From contig CAXSDR010000084.1 of assembly GCA_964236445.1 (NCBI GenBank), positions 1 through 16,975 of the forward strand: a stretch of 16,975 bases of DNA, written 5' to 3'. How positions within the stretch are numbered: the first letter of the stretch is position 1; the number at the start of each line of letters is the position of its first letter. Origin of the DNA: CAXSDR01 sp964236445. GTDB taxonomy: Bacteria > Actinomycetota > Actinomycetes > Motilibacterales > Motilibacteraceae. Below the pieces are notes generated by a model. It did not search any database and was not told the origin of the DNA. It saw only the letters and a list, made by a program, of their open reading frames with translations. Made by a program: the position numbers and the translations under genes. Of this stretch, positions 1 through 7,565 are shown piece by piece.

Positions 1-150
1 CAGCTGACCACGGTGCTCGACCGGAGCGCGCTGGAGCACGTGACCGTGCTCGTCTCCGGCGGCCGTCGCGGCCTCGACGTCGAGCTCGCGCCGGCGGATC
101 TCGTCGCACTGCTCGGCGCGCGGGGCGCCTCGATCTGCCGCTCGCGCTGA
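1..150 (+). CDS. ybaK: C-terminal end of Cys-tRNA(Pro)/aminoacyl-tRNA deacylase, YbaK/EbsC family (partial)
   Basis: Frame 1 is open from the window edge to a TGA at 148-150, giving the last 49 residues of a protein. The stretch VSGGRRGLDVELAPADLV closely matches what I remember of the C-terminal end of E. coli YbaK (VSGGKRGLDIELAAGDL), including the GG-RGLD core. YbaK hydrolyses Cys-tRNA(Pro) mischarged by prolyl-tRNA synthetase and acts in the cytoplasm as a free-standing editing domain. The start and most of the domain lie outside the window. It ends 4 nt before the stop of the convergent DUF2567 gene, so no room for a separate terminator exists between them. The identification rests on this short but distinctive tail. 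Confidence 0.85.
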   Translation, partial: QLTTVLDRSALEHVTVLVSGGRRGLDVELAPADLVALLGARGASICRSR

Positions 151-154
151 GACC

Positions 155-793
155 TCAGTCCGTGGCCGGGGCGCTCGGCTCGTCGTGCGCGATATCCGGT
201 GATGTCCTGGCGCGCCGGCGCGCGAGGTGCCGCTCGGCTCGCTCATCGACGAAGCCGAGGCTCAACGAGAAGAACGCCGTTGTCGCCGCGATGGCCCACA
301 CCGGCAGCGCGCCCTGGGAGCGCAGCCGCAGTCGCGCCGTGACGTGCGTGCCGATCTTGCTCGCGGTCGCCTGGGCATCGGTCGGCACCGAGCGTCCGCC
401 GAGGTATTCGCCGAAGCGCCAGGCCAGGAAGGTGCCCAGGGCACAGCTCAGCAGCAGCCCGAGCAGGGCAGGCAGCCCGGTGCGCCCCCGCCACACGAAC
501 ACCGCGATGCCGGTCAGCAGGCCGACGACCGTCGCGATGACCGTGAACCAGCCATCGGCGCCGAAGAACGCCGCCGGGGCGCTGTCGGTGTAGCGCAGCC
601 CGTCGGAGGCGACGACGAGGACGGGGCGCGGGGCGACGGCATACCACACCAGGCCGGCGAGCGGCCCGAGCAGCAGCCCGCTCGCCCCGACGCTCAGCAA
701 CGTGACGGCGTCGGCGCGCAAGCCTGACGCCCGAGACGACGCGGGCACGTCGGTGGCGCGACCCGGCCGGCTGCGCAGGCTCAGCCGAGGCAC
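155..793 (-). CDS. DUF2567 family membrane protein
   Basis: This is a 212-residue protein if the GTG at 793 is used. That start overlaps the dnaE stop by 13 nt, and a weak TTGGGA lies 5 nt upstream. A GTG at 748 (197 residues) is the alternative. The reading frame is open further upstream, but only in antisense-like sequence inside dnaE. The protein shows about four hydrophobic segments: LLSVGASGLLLGPLAGLVWY, FTVIATVVGLLTGIAVFVW, LPALLGLLLSCALGTFLAW and VWAIAATTAFFSLSLGF. It carries the R-FGEYLGG pattern and the DGLRY-DSAPAAFFGADGWF segment that I associate with the actinobacterial DUF2567 family. Function is unknown. Its place directly after dnaE suggests co-transcription, which is inference. 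The C-terminus is a charged cytoplasmic-looking tail. Confidence 0.8.
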   Translation of the reverse strand: MPRLSLRSRPGRATDVPASSRASGLRADAVTLLSVGASGLLLGPLAGLVWYAVAPRPVLVVASDGLRYTDSAPAAFFGADGWFTVIATVVGLLTGIAVFVWRGRTGLPALLGLLLSCALGTFLAWRFGEYLGGRSVPTDAQATASKIGTHVTARLRLRSQGALPVWAIAATTAFFSLSLGFVDERAERHLARRRARTSPDIAHDEPSAPATD

Positions 794-3700
794 GACGATC
801 CCAACAACGCCTTGAGGTCGCCGAAGAGGGCCGGTGACGGCGTCACCCGCAGCCGGTCGTCGAGGCGGAGCAGGGTCGTACGCGCGCTGGACTGCAGCTG
901 CAGGTGGACTTCGGTGACGCCCGGGTGAGTCACCAGGACATCCTTGAGCCGCTCGACCACAGGCGGCGTGCACCGCACCGTGGGCAGCGTGATGCGCACC
1001 GGCCCGCGGGGACCCTCGCTGAGGTCGGGGACGGTGAGCTCCATCGCGATGAGCTTCGGCACGTCGTCGCGCCGGTCGAGGCGTCCCCGCACGACGACCA
1101 CGGCGTCCTCGGCGAGCGCTGTGGCGACGAGCTGGTAGGTGGCGGGGAAGAAGAGCACCTCGATCGCGCCTTCGAGGTCTTCCAGCGTCGCGATGGCCCA
1201 GGGATTGCCCTGCTTGGTCATCTTGCGCTGCAGGCCGGACACCATGCCGCCGACCGTGACGCTCGACCCGTCGGGGCGGTCGTCATCGGCCATGAGTGCC
1301 GCGATCGAGCAGTCGCTCGCGTTGGCCAGGATGTGCTCGATGCCGAGCAGCGGATGGTCGCTGACGTAGAGACCGAGCATCTCGCGCTCGAAGGCGAGCA
1401 GGACGGTCTTGTCCCACTCACCCACGCTGCGCGGCTCGTCGGGCACCGAGGGGCTGCCGTCCTCGTTGTCCTCCATCGCGCCGAACAGCGAGTCCTGCCC
1501 GATCGCCTCGTTGCGCTTGAGGTCGACGTATTCGTCGACATAGCGCTCATGGTCGGCGTGCAGGTTGCGCCGGGTCCAGCCCAGCGAGTCGAACGCTCCT
1601 GCCTTGACCAGCGACTCGATCACCCGCTTGTTGCAGACGACGAGCGGGACCTTGTCGAAGAAGTCGCGGGCACCCGTGAAGGCACCCCTGCTGGTGCGGG
1701 AGGAGCAGATCGCCTCGACGACGTTGGCGCCGACGTTGCGGATCGCGGTCAGCCCGAAGCGGATGTCGGACCCACGCGGCGTGTAGTTGGCGACGGACTC
1801 GTTGACGTCGGGCGGCAGGACCTTGATGCCCATGCGCCGGCACTCGGCGAGATAGAGGGCGCTCTTGTCCTTGTCGTCCTTGACGCTGGTGAGCAGCGCC
1901 GCCATGTATTCGGCCGGGTAGTTGGCCTTGAGGTAGGCGGTCCAGTAGGAGACCAGGCCGTAGGCGGCTGAGTGCGCCTTGTTGAAGGCGTAGTCGGAGA
2001 ACGGCAGCAGGATGTCCCAGAGCGTCTTGATCGCGGCATCGGAGAAGCCACGGTCCTTCATGCCGCCTGCAAAACCGACGTATTCCTTGTCGAGGACCTC
2101 GCGCTTCTTCTTGCCCATCGCCCGGCGCAGCAGGTCGGCGCGCCCGAGGGAGTAGCCGGCCAGGTGCTGCGCGATCGCCATGACCTGCTCCTGATAGACG
2201 ATCAGGCCGTAGGTCTGGCCCAGGATCTCGGCGAGCGGCTCCTCGAGCTCGGCGTGGATAGCGATGACGGGCTTGCGCCCGTTCTTGCGGTCGGCGTAGT
2301 CGTTGTGCGCGTTCGCACCCATGGGTCCGGGGCGGTAGAGCGCCCCGACGGCCGAGATGTCCTCGAAGTTGTCCGGACGCATGGAGCGGAGCAGCGCACG
2401 CATCGGTCCGCCGTCGAACTGGAAGACACCGAGAGTGTCGCCGCGGCCGAGCAGCTCATAGGTGACCGGGTCGTCGAGGGTCTGGGCGAGCGCGTCGAGG
2501 TCGACCGGGGCCTTGGAGTTGGCGACGATGTTCTCGAGGCAGTCGTCGATCACGGTGAGGTTGCGCAGGCCCAGGAAGTCCATCTTGAGCAGCCCGAGCG
2601 TCTCGCACGTGGGGTAGTCGAACTGCGTGATGATCGCGCCGTCCTGCTCCCGGCGCATGATCGGCACGTGGTCCATGAGCGGCTCGCTCGACATGATGAC
2701 CGCGCAGGCGTGCACGCCCCACTGGCGTTTCAGCCCTTCGAGACCCATCGCTGTGTCGACGACCTTGGCGACCTCGGCGTCGGTGGCATAGAGGGTGCGG
2801 AACTCCCCCGCCTCGGAATAGCGCTTCTTCGTCGAGTCGAAGATGTCCTTGAGCGGGATGTCCTTGCCCATCACCGCCGGCGGCATCGCCTTGGTGATGC
2901 GGTCGCCCATGGCGAACGGATAGCCGAGGACGCGAGCCGAGTCCTTGACCGCCTGCTTGGCTTTGATCGTGCCGTAGGTGACGACCTGCGAGACCCGGTC
3001 GGAGCCGTACTTCTCGCTGACATAACGGATGACCTCGCCGCGGCGGCGCTCGTCGAAGTCGATGTCGACGTCGGGCATCGACACGCGCTCGGGGTTGAGG
3101 AACCGCTCGAAGAGCAGACCGTGCCGCAGCGGGTCGAGGTCGGTGATGCCCATGGCGTACGCCGCCAGCGACCCGGCCGCGGAGCCGCGACCCGGACCGA
3201 CCCGGATGCCCTGCCTGCGGGCCCAGCTGATGAAGTCGGCGACCACCAGGAAGTAGCCGGGAAACCCCATCTGCAGGATGACGCCGACCTCGTAGTCGGC
3301 CTGACGGCGGACGTCGTCGGGAATGCCTCCCGGATAGCGCCAGAGCAGGCCGCGCTCGACCTCCTTGACGAACCACGTGTGCTCCGACTCCCCCGCCGGC
3401 ACGGGAAATCGCGGCATGAGGTTGGCGCCCTCGGTGAACGTGGACTCGCACCGCTCGGCGATGCGCAGCGTGTTGTCGCACGCGTCCGGGAACTCCGACC
3501 ACAGGGCGCGCATCTCCTCGGCGCTCTTGAGATAGAAGTCCTGCGCGTCGAACTTGAACCGGTTGGGGTCCGCGAGCGTGGATCCGGACTGCACGCAGAG
3601 CAGCACTTCGTGCGCGGTGTGGTCGCCCTTCTTGGTGTAGTGCAGGTCGTTGGTCGCCACGAACGGCAGGTCGAGGTCCTTGCCCAGGCGGATGAGGTCC

Positions 3701-4305
3701 TTGAGGGCTCGGCGCTCGATGTCGATGCCGTGATCCATCAGCTCGCAATAGAAGTTCTCCGCGCCGAAGATGTCGCGGAACTCGGAGGCGGAGGCGAGCG
3801 CGTCCTTGTAGCGGCCGAGACGCAGCAGCGTCTGGATCTCCCCCGACGCGCAACCCGTCGTGGCGATGAGGCCTTTGCCGTAGCGGTTGAGCAGCTCTCG
3901 GTCCATGCGCGGCTTGTAGAAGAAGCCCTCGAGGCTCGCCATCGACGACATGCGGAACAAGTTGTGCATGCCCTCGGTCGTCGAGGCCAGCATGGTCATG
4001 TGGGTGTAGGCACCGCTGCCGGAGACGTCGTCCTCGCCGCCGTTGCCCCACCGCACCCGCGTGCGGTCGCTGCGGTGAGTGCCCGGTGTGACGTAGGCCT
4101 CGGTGCCGATGATCGGCTTGAGCCCGTGCGCCTTCGCCTTCTTGTAGAAGTCGTAGGCCCCGAACACGTTGCCGTGGTCGGTCATCGCGATGGCCGTCTG
4201 GCCGAGTCTCACCGCCTCGGCGAAGAGGTCGTCGAGACGGGCGGCACCGTCGAGCATGGAGTATTCGGTGTGGACATGCAGGTGGGCGAAGCCTGGGGAC
4301 GAGAT
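781..4305 (-). CDS. dnaE: DNA polymerase III subunit alpha (DnaE1-type); start codon unresolved
   Basis: Replicative DNA polymerase catalytic subunit. From the first in-frame ATG (4257) it has 1158 residues. The family-typical N-terminus continues upstream, however: translation of 4305-4258 reads SSPGFAHLHVHTEYS, whose HLHVH is the metal-binding start of the PHP domain. Between an in-frame TGA near 4395 and 4257 I find no ATG, GTG or TTG. ATC at 4305 stands where ATG would give a normal MSSPGFAHLHVH N-terminus of 1174 residues. An out-of-frame GTG lies just upstream, so either a base error or a frameshift is likely. Counted from 4257: PHP domain about 1-260, polymerase motif GPGRGSAAGS at 354-363, catalytic aspartates in PDVDIDFDERRR at 395-406, the palm/fingers region through HSAAYGLVSYWTAYLKANYP, helix-hairpin-helix, and an OB fold near 970-1060 (VTVGGMVSGLQRKMTKQG). 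Length fits the family. The gene seems otherwise intact. Confidence 0.95.
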   Translation of the reverse strand: MSSPGFAHLHVHTEYSMLDGAARLDDLFAEAVRLGQTAIAMTDHGNVFGAYDFYKKAKAHGLKPIIGTEAYVTPGTHRSDRTRVRWGNGGEDDVSGSGAYTHMTMLASTTEGMHNLFRMSSMASLEGFFYKPRMDRELLNRYGKGLIATTGCASGEIQTLLRLGRYKDALASASEFRDIFGAENFYCELMDHGIDIERRALKDLIRLGKDLDLPFVATNDLHYTKKGDHTAHEVLLCVQSGSTLADPNRFKFDAQDFYLKSAEEMRALWSEFPDACDNTLRIAERCESTFTEGANLMPRFPVPAGESEHTWFVKEVERGLLWRYPGGIPDDVRRQADYEVGVILQMGFPGYFLVVADFISWARRQGIRVGPGRGSAAGSLAAYAMGITDLDPLRHGLLFERFLNPERVSMPDVDIDFDERRRGEVIRYVSEKYGSDRVSQVVTYGTIKAKQAVKDSARVLGYPFAMGDRITKAMPPAVMGKDIPLKDIFDSTKKRYSEAGEFRTLYATDAEVAKVVDTAMGLEGLKRQWGVHACAVIMSSEPLMDHVPIMRREQDGAIITQFDYPTCETLGLLKMDFLGLRNLTVIDDCLENIVANSKAPVDLDALAQTLDDPVTYELLGRGDTLGVFQFDGGPMRALLRSMRPDNFEDISAVGALYRPGPMGANAHNDYADRKNGRKPVIAIHAELEEPLAEILGQTYGLIVYQEQVMAIAQHLAGYSLGRADLLRRAMGKKKREVLDKEYVGFAGGMKDRGFSDAAIKTLWDILLPFSDYAFNKAHSAAYGLVSYWTAYLKANYPAEYMAALLTSVKDDKDKSALYLAECRRMGIKVLPPDVNESVANYTPRGSDIRFGLTAIRNVGANVVEAICSSRTSRGAFTGARDFFDKVPLVVCNKRVIESLVKAGAFDSLGWTRRNLHADHERYVDEYVDLKRNEAIGQDSLFGAMEDNEDGSPSVPDEPRSVGEWDKTVLLAFEREMLGLYVSDHPLLGIEHILANASDCSIAALMADDDRPDGSSVTVGGMVSGLQRKMTKQGNPWAIATLEDLEGAIEVLFFPATYQLVATALAEDAVVVVRGRLDRRDDVPKLIAMELTVPDLSEGPRGPVRITLPTVRCTPPVVERLKDVLVTHPGVTEVHLQLQSSARTTLLRLDDRLRVTPSPALFGDLKALLGSSCLG

Positions 4306-4498
4306 CTCGCACCGTCCTCTCTGCTGCTGAGCTGGAGCCGCTGTCGCCGACTGACAACGGCAACCTTTGGAGCGTAGTCGGCGGGACGGACAAGCTCGTG
4401 TTCAACGAGGTCGCGTCTCAGGTGCCGTCGGTCTGCTCGGTGAAGTGGGCTCGTCCCCGCTTCGTCGATCCACTGCCTGCTCGGCAGCCGCTGCCTCG
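4306..4498. other. Gap between the DinB-type gene and dnaE with short dyads
   Basis: No gene is supported here. Three inverted repeats cluster between the TIGR03086 stop and dnaE: 4442-4463 (8-bp arms GAAGTGGG/CCCGCTTC with one G-U pair, loop 6), 4473-4487 (CTGCC/GGCAG, loop 5) and the palindrome GGCAGCCGCTGCC at 4483-4495. They lie just downstream of the TIGR03086-type stop on the minus strand, so they could terminate that transcript, but none is followed by a T-run. I could not identify a convincing -35/-10 pair for dnaE. Confidence 0.4.
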
Positions 4499-5092
4499 TC
4501 AGGGACTGGACAGCGGGTCGCGTCCGTAGCGCGCGACGAGGCGGCGGACCGGGCCGGCATCGCGCCCGGGGTCGACGGGCGGTGCGAAGAGCCCCTGGGC
4601 CGCACCTGCGGGGGCCATCTCCTCGGCCACCGCGACGAGCTCGCCGTCGAGGCCGTCGCCCTCGGGCAGGCCCGCGCCGCGCGACAGGTCCCAGGAGTGG
4701 ACGACGAGATCCGCGATCATCTGCTGGCAATAGTGCACGGCCTGCGTGTCGCCGAAGGACAGGTGCACGGTGCGGCCGAGCGCGCCGTCTGCGTCGAAGG
4801 CACGCAGCGCCGCCTCGCCCGCCTCGTGCCAGGCACGGACGGCGTCGGCGACGGTCTCGCCCAGCTGGTCGCCGTCGAACCGGTCGCCCACCTGCGAGAG
4901 CGTGCGCCCGTCGAGCAGCGGCGGGACCCAGAGCTGCTCCACCGTGACGTGGTTCACCAGGGCACGCACGTCCCACTCGGTGTCGGGGGTGGGGGCGTCC
5001 CAGCGACCAGGCGGCACATGGCGTACGCGGTGGTCGAAGGCTTGGAGCGCACGGGCATAGAGCGTGGGGAGGTAGTCCGGATCGAAGCTCAT
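4499..5092 (-). CDS. TIGR03086-type protein (DinB / mycothiol-dependent maleylpyruvate isomerase fold)
   Basis: A 197-residue protein from ATG at 5092. The open frame extends further upstream into the pseudouridine synthase gene, but only this start gives a normal N-terminus (MSFDPDYLPTLYARAL) and it lies 28 nt after the preceding stop. Two family patterns are clear: TEWDVRALVNHVTVEQLWVP near residues 55-75, with the His that binds metal in DinB-fold proteins, and DLVVHSWDLSRG near residue 137, matching the usual DLLVHGWDLARA with its second metal His. Actinobacterial members of this fold are often mycothiol-dependent transferases or isomerases, but the substrate here cannot be inferred. It probably belongs to the leftward operon. 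No strong Shine-Dalgarno sequence is visible. Confidence 0.85.
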   Translation of the reverse strand: MSFDPDYLPTLYARALQAFDHRVRHVPPGRWDAPTPDTEWDVRALVNHVTVEQLWVPPLLDGRTLSQVGDRFDGDQLGETVADAVRAWHEAGEAALRAFDADGALGRTVHLSFGDTQAVHYCQQMIADLVVHSWDLSRGAGLPEGDGLDGELVAVAEEMAPAGAAQGLFAPPVDPGRDAGPVRRLVARYGRDPLSSP

Positions 5093-5120
5093 CAGTGTGT
5101 GCCAGCCGCTCGGGTCGGCG

Positions 5121-6059
5121 TCATGACTCCTCGGCCACGACGTCGAGCGCGTGCTGCAGGTCTGCGGCGTAGGGCGACTCGAACACGACCCGCTCCCCCG
5201 TGGCCGGGTGGTCGAAGCCCAGGCGCACGGCGTGCAGCCACTGGCGCGTGAGCCCCAGGCGCTCGGCGAGGGCGGGGTCTGCGCCGTAGGTGATGTCACC
5301 GGCGCACGGGTGGCGCAGGGCGCTCATGTGCACGCGGATCTGGTGCGTGCGCCCGGTCTCGAGCTCGATGTCGAGCAGGCTAGCGTGGCGGAAGGCCTCG
5401 ATGGTGTCGTAGTGGGTGACGCTGTCCTTGCCACCGGCCACCACCGCCCACTTCCATTCTGCGCCGGGATAGCGGTCGATGGGCGCGTCGACGGTGCCGC
5501 GCGAGGGGTCGGGGTGGCCCTGCACGAGCGCGTGGTAGCGCTTCTCGACGGTGCGTTCCTTGAAGGCCCGCTTCAGCACGGTGTAGGCATGCTCGGACTT
5601 GGCGACCACCATCAGCCCGCTCGTGCCGACATCGAGGCGGTGCACCACCCCTTGGCGCTCCTCGGCTCCCGATGTCGAGATGCGGTAGCCCGCGCCGGCC
5701 AGCCCGCCGACGACAGAGGTGCCCAGCCACCCGACCGAGGGGTGCGCGGCAACCCCGGCGGGCTTGTCGACCACGACGATGTCGTCGTCGTCGTGCACGA
5801 TGCGCAGGCCGTCGACGGTCTCGGCCGTGAGACGGAACGGCGGGGGCGGGGCCGGTAGCTCGACGACGAGCTCGGACCCGGCGAGCAGACGCAGCGACTT
5901 GGCCGCCGCCTGGCCGTCGACCTGGACGCGACCTTCGCCGATCAGCTCGGTGGCACGGGTGCGTGAGAAGCCGAACAGCCGCGCGAGGCCCGCATCGAGC
6001 CGTTCGCCCTCCAGACCCTCCGGCACCACGAGGCTGCGTACGTCACCCGGCTCAGCCAT
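5121..6059 (-). CDS. rluD: RluA/RluD-family 23S rRNA pseudouridine synthase
   Basis: A 312-residue enzyme from ATG at 6059; a GTG at 6071 would add four residues. It converts uridines in large-subunit rRNA to pseudouridine. An S4 RNA-binding domain spans about residues 14-70 (LEGERLDAGLARLFGFSRT, GRVQVDGQAA). The catalytic motif HRLDVGTSGLMVV starts at 140, with the nucleophile Asp at 143. The later conserved motif ELETGRTHQIRVHM-ALRHP is present, as is VVVDKPAGVAAHP at about 96-108. Length is normal for RluD. Its start overlaps the end of lspA by 8 nt (ATGGCTGA), suggesting translational coupling. The exact target uridines cannot be told from sequence, so the rluD symbol is by family only. 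Confidence 0.93.
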   Translation of the reverse strand: MAEPGDVRSLVVPEGLEGERLDAGLARLFGFSRTRATELIGEGRVQVDGQAAAKSLRLLAGSELVVELPAPPPPFRLTAETVDGLRIVHDDDDIVVVDKPAGVAAHPSVGWLGTSVVGGLAGAGYRISTSGAEERQGVVHRLDVGTSGLMVVAKSEHAYTVLKRAFKERTVEKRYHALVQGHPDPSRGTVDAPIDRYPGAEWKWAVVAGGKDSVTHYDTIEAFRHASLLDIELETGRTHQIRVHMSALRHPCAGDITYGADPALAERLGLTRQWLHAVRLGFDHPATGERVVFESPYAADLQHALDVVAEES

Positions 6060-6627
6060 CGGCTCTGGCACCCGGCAGGAGGTGGTCGACGTCGGCGGCG
6101 GAGGCGTCGGAGCTCGACCCGCGAAAAGACAGCAGCACCATCAGGCACGCGCCCACCGTGATGGCCGAGTCGGCACCGTTGAAGATCGGGAAGTGCGGGA
6201 ACTCCAGGAAGTCCACGACGTGCCCGCGCAGCAGTCCGGGGCTGCGCACCATGCGGTCGATGAGGTTGCCGACCGCGCCTCCGAGCAGGAGACCGAGCGC
6301 GACGGCCCACGGCGTCGACTGCAGGGTCCGCGCAGAGCGCACGATGACTGCGACGACGGTGAGGGCGATGACGCTGAGCACGAGGGTGCCGCCCTGCGCG
6401 ACTCCGAACGCCGCGCCGGCGTTGCGGATCAGGTGCAGCTGGAGCACGTGCGGCACCAGGGTCAGGGGTGCACGGTCACTGAGCTTTGCCACCGCGAGCG
6501 CCTTGGCCACCTGGTCGACCAGCACGACTGTGGCAGCCACGAGGGACAGTACGGTGACGCGCCCCCGCCGCTGGGCAGCGGCCGGGCGTTGGGCGTGACT
6601 CAGCGACGCTCCTCGCGCTGCTTGCAC
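6052..6627 (-). CDS. lspA: Lipoprotein signal peptidase (signal peptidase II)
   Basis: Inner-membrane aspartic protease that removes signal peptides from prolipoproteins after diacylglyceryl transfer. From the GTG at 6627 it has 191 residues; the first 23 are polar. Four hydrophobic segments follow, starting with VTVLSLVAATVVLVDQVAKA. The catalytic aspartates are visible in GNLIDR (Asp 124) and FPIFNGADSAI (Asp 153), and RNAGAAFG, the family NxGxAFG motif, starts near residue 68. The reading frame stays open upstream into the traR-like gene, so the start is uncertain: GTG at 6627 lies inside that gene, while a CTG at 6603 overlaps its TGA stop and has GGAG 5 nt upstream, giving MSHAQRP. Both would couple translation to the upstream gene. 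The C-terminal tail after the last membrane segment is short and acidic. Confidence 0.95.
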   Translation of the reverse strand: MQAARGASLSHAQRPAAAQRRGRVTVLSLVAATVVLVDQVAKALAVAKLSDRAPLTLVPHVLQLHLIRNAGAAFGVAQGGTLVLSVIALTVVAVIVRSARTLQSTPWAVALGLLLGGAVGNLIDRMVRSPGLLRGHVVDFLEFPHFPIFNGADSAITVGACLMVLLSFRGSSSDASAADVDHLLPGARADG

Positions 6628-7417
6628 GTGACGCACAGCGTGGCGCGCGGAAATGCCTGCAGCCGGGCCTTGCCGACGGGATTGCCGCAGCTCTCGCAGA
6701 CGCCGTAGGTGCCGTCCTCGATGCGCGACAGCGCCCGCTCCGTCTGCTCGAGCATGTTGCGCGCATTGTTGGCCAGCGACATCTCGTGCTCGCGCTCGAA
6801 CGTCTTGTTGCCGGCATCGGCCTGGTCGTCGCCGGCACCGTCGCCGCTGTCGCGCAGCAGGTCGGCGATGTCGCTCTCNNNNNNNNNNNNNNNNNNNNNN
6901 NNNNNNNNNNNNNNNNNNNNNNNNNNNNNNNNNNNNNNNNNNNNNNNNNNNNNNNNNNNNNNNNNNNNNNNNNNNNNNGGTCGTCGCCGGCACCGTCGCC
7001 GCTGTCGCGCAGCAGGTCGGCGATGTCGCTCTCCGCCTCGCGGACCTCTGCGTCGAGTCGCTCGTAGTCGGCGGTCAGCTCCGCGCGCAGGTCGGCGAGC
7101 TCCTTGGCGGTCCACTTGTCCTCGCCTGCACGCACCACGAGGGCTGCGGCCGCGTCGGGAACGGCAGCGGACTTGCGGGGGGCTGCGGCCGTCTTGACGG
7201 CTGGGGCTGCTGGTGACGCTGTTGCCTTCTCGACGGTCTCGACGGCTGCCGTGTCGGATGGCTCCGCAGCGACCTTGCGGGCCGGGGTCTTGCCGACCGC
7301 AGTCTTCGCCGGAGTGGCCTTGGCGGCTGCGGCCTTCGCCGGCGTCTCCTCCGTGCCTGGAGCGGTGTCGGTAGCTGCCGGCTCGGCAGCTCCGCGCGGG
7401 GCGCGTGTTCCCGCCAT
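6600..7417 (-). CDS. TraR/DksA family zinc-finger transcription factor, interrupted by a spurious N gap
   Basis: RNA-polymerase-binding factor of the TraR/DksA type. The start is ATG 7417, with AGGGGG 7 nt upstream, a strong ribosome binding site. The N-terminal 110 or so residues are Ala/Pro/Lys/Thr-rich and low-complexity, with many KTA/AAK-like steps. A helical region follows (DLRAELTADYERLDAEVREAE, then LANNARNMLEQTERALSRIE). The C-terminus carries a four-cysteine zinc finger, CESCG and CVTCK, 19 residues apart at their inner cysteines. The 100 Ns and one copy of the 55-nt repeat flanking them (6824-6878 and 6979-7033) must be removed; the remaining 663 nt read through in one frame as 220 residues. 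As given, the two halves lie in different frames. It heads the leftward cluster with lspA and rluD. The gene's stop is TGA at 6602-6600. Confidence 0.9.
6824..6878. repeat. 55-nt direct repeat, copy 1 (contig end overlap)
   Basis: Identical base for base to 6979-7033. This copy ends exactly where the N run begins, and the other begins exactly where it ends. It encodes the DIADLLRDSGDGAGDD region of the traR-like protein. It is best read as an unmerged overlap of two contigs, not as a biological repeat. Confidence 0.95.
6879..6978. other. Run of 100 N, scaffold gap
   Basis: Exactly 100 undetermined bases, a conventional filler length for gaps of unknown size. Because the flanks are identical over 55 nt, the true distance between contigs is probably an overlap of 55 nt, and no sequence is missing. 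Confidence 0.97.
6979..7033. repeat. 55-nt direct repeat, copy 2 (contig end overlap)
   Basis: Second copy of the sequence at 6824-6878, abutting the N run on its right side. Collapsing the two copies and the Ns deletes 155 bases and restores one reading frame through the traR-like gene. Confidence 0.95.
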
Positions 7418-7565
7418 AGGCCAGCCCCCTGAGAGTCTTGACTCGAATAGTGGTCGGAAGGATACTCCACGCAACTACGCCGCTCCGACCGGGCGCCCCT
7501 TCAGCGGCCGGTCCGCAGATCGGCGATCTGCTGCCGTCGAGCGGTCAACCCCCGAAGTCGACCGG
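7418..7565 (-). promoter_or_regulatory. Leader and probable promoter of the traR-like gene
   Basis: On the minus strand TATCCT (7464-7459) fits an actinobacterial -10 element and would place the transcript start near 7452, about 35 nt before ATG 7417. No clear -35 box is seen at the right distance. The leader holds a short dyad GAGTCTTGACTC (7433-7444) and the AGGGGG ribosome site. Further upstream lies a perfect 17-bp dyad, GCAGATCGGCGATCTGC (7515-7531), and a near-direct repeat of CGGTCAnnCCCC type at 7541-7554 and 7562-7575. These could be an operator or the end of the methyltransferase transcript; no T-run is present. Confidence 0.35.

Noticed and set aside
904..1971. Plus-strand 355-codon frame
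   Set aside because: Antisense to the dnaE C-terminal third; no domain or ribosome site.
1972..4377. Plus-strand 801-codon open frame
   Set aside because: It lies entirely antisense to dnaE, whose motifs are unmistakable. Long antisense frames are expected in high-GC genes; its sequence is rich in Val/Leu/Glu/Arg/His with no domain.
2456..4405. Minus-strand 649-codon frame that covers the missing dnaE start region
   Set aside because: It is an out-of-frame shadow of dnaE, Arg/His/Pro-rich; only its GTG near 4312 matters, as a possible frameshifted dnaE start.
6476..7474. Translations running through the N gap as separate proteins
   Set aside because: They mix the two frames created by the artefactual duplication; collapsing the 55-nt overlap yields one gene.
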